Source of the DNA: Psychromonas ossibalaenae ATCC BAA-1528
Lineage (GTDB): Bacteria; Pseudomonadota; Gammaproteobacteria; Enterobacterales; Psychromonadaceae
DNA length: 56,495 nucleotides
Direction of reading: 5' to 3'
NCBI RefSeq assembly: GCF_000381745.1
Contig: NZ_KB906998.1
Span: forward strand, 1 to 56,495
The notes below the pieces were generated by a model, which was not told the origin of the DNA, ran no database searches, and worked only from the letters and a program-made list of their open reading frames with translations. Position 1 is the stretch's first letter. Each line of letters begins with the position of its first letter. This document shows positions 55,908 to 56,495 of the stretch, piece by piece. The position numbers and the translations under genes are program-made.

Positions 55908-56228
55908 ATGTTAACAATAATAACTCTAATAGCAATATCTGTTTTTTTTCCGTTTTTCTGGTTCATTACGGGTGTATATATTATTTACCTGGCTGCAACT
56001 AAAAAGCGCCGAAGAGATAAAATCATATTGGATGAAATAATACAGTCTATTGATTTGAAAAGAGAAAAAGTTATTCTAGATTGGCTGTATTTTAATTCAG
56101 CCAAAGGCTTCGCTGCGGATAACGGTACGATTTTGTCCGAGTACGACAATGATCCTTCAGACGATACATTGATTGTAAATTTAAGGCTCTGTTCCATTTA
56201 TGTGTTGTTACCCGTATGCGGATTGTAA
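55908..56228 (+). pseudogene. Small membrane protein gene cut by an IS1595-family insertion
   Basis: Starts at ATG with GAGGAG upstream. One membrane segment (about 3-29), then a charged helix (TKKRRRDKIILDEIIQSID) and DWLYFNSAKGFAADNG. After codon 92 the sequence passes into the insertion element at 56185 and ends 14 codons later, so the native C-terminus is lost or lies to the right of the window. Family unknown. Confidence 0.6.
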
Positions 56229-56495
56229 AATTCGCTGATAATCAAAGTTTGAGTTACTTTCTCTAAACCAAGCAAGATAATGTGGCAAATACTTTGTCGC
56301 AACACCTCGCATTTTTACATCCACCCAACCTTTGAAATGAGCTATTGCTCCATTAACTGTTTGGATATGATAAATTTTATCTATCACTCTTTTTTTACCA
56401 CTTATCAATCGTTTGTGATCGCAATTTGTGTTTTTTGCAACACTGACATATGCCCAAGCACCATCACTGCATAATACCGAACTTTCTGCTATGTG
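56185..56495 (-). mobile_element. IS1595-family insertion sequence (partial, continues past right edge)
   Basis: The element's end begins near GGCTCTGTTCCATTTATG at 56185, inside a small gene. It carries the 3' part of a transposase on the minus strand. The other end and target duplication are outside the window. Confidence 0.75.
56208..56495 (-). CDS. IS1595-family (ISXO2-like) transposase, partial
   Basis: Open from the window edge to the stop at 56208: 95 residues of the C-terminal DDE domain. VLCSDGAWAY holds the second catalytic aspartate. IYHIQTVNGAIAHFKGWVD and GVATKYLPHYLAWFR are the conserved ISXO2-like ending. No internal stop is seen, so the element may be intact. Confidence 0.85.
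   Translation of the reverse strand, partial: HIAESSVLCSDGAWAYVSVAKNTNCDHKRLISGKKRVIDKIYHIQTVNGAIAHFKGWVDVKMRGVATKYLPHYLAWFRESNSNFDYQRILQSAYG

Overview
The window looks like the chromosome of a cold- or temperate-water marine gammaproteobacterium, most likely Psychromonas or a near relative. The reasons are a Vibrio-type adenine riboswitch in front of an add gene of the Vibrio type (TDNR motif), an NqrM maturation factor for the sodium-pumping NADH dehydrogenase, a DUF3087 protein, an E. coli-like Aga phosphotransferase system, and sugar-scavenging genes typical of marine particle degraders. The genus is an inference; no rRNA or tRNA gene was seen.

Layout. 1-3.5 kb: two tandem copies of a lipoprotein gene with starch/carbohydrate-binding-like repeats. 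The left copy runs off the window; the right copy is an internally deleted, frameshifted pseudogene. Each has a promoter region with short motifs repeated every 10 bp. 4.2-7.8 kb: small metal-binding proteins, a YidA-type sugar phosphatase, a STAS-like protein and a lone magnesium-chelatase-like AAA+ ATPase with an altered Walker B motif. 7.8-10.2 kb: a GH130 glycoside phosphorylase/hydrolase, then adenosine deaminase under a clear adenine riboswitch. 10.4-11.7 kb: a decayed thioesterase gene, then a three-gene operon (DUF134 regulator, NifX/NifB-like protein, NqrM) behind a perfect 24-bp palindrome. 11.7-14.1 kb: a solute-binding protein and a chemoreceptor. 14.3-23.1 kb: an RND efflux pump with adaptor, a TolC-type channel, phospholipase A and two paralogous LysR regulators.

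23.16-38.22 kb is best read as an inserted island. The terminator and the last codons of brnQ, which should lie directly beside the second LysR gene, are present twice, once at each end, and a dead IS66 transposase lies just inside the left end. The island carries a sulfatase, a full mannose-family PTS closely resembling AgaVWEF, a large secreted GH31 enzyme with carbohydrate-binding modules and a GlyGly-CTERM surface-sorting tail, an AgaR-like repressor, a Gfo/Idh/MocA oxidoreductase and an NhaC-type antiporter. Together these suggest extracellular release (and desulfation) of N-acetylgalactosamine or a related amino sugar, uptake as the 6-phosphate, and AgaR/CRP control through helically phased CTTTC repeats in the divergent agaV/GH31 promoter region. 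The expected cytoplasmic enzymes (AgaA, AgaS, kinase, aldolase) are not in the window.

38.2-49.2 kb returns to ordinary backbone: brnQ, a DUF3087 protein, a Cache-domain chemoreceptor, a YnjB-like binding protein, a beta-helix lipoprotein, another solute-binding protein, an overlapping M23 peptidase-bactofilin morphogenesis pair and yjjG. 49.5-56.5 kb holds a very large unknown membrane protein, an exported protein of unknown function with a truncated tandem duplicate of its own 3' end, a LysR remnant, and a small membrane-protein gene cut by an IS1595-family element that continues past the right edge. This end is decaying.
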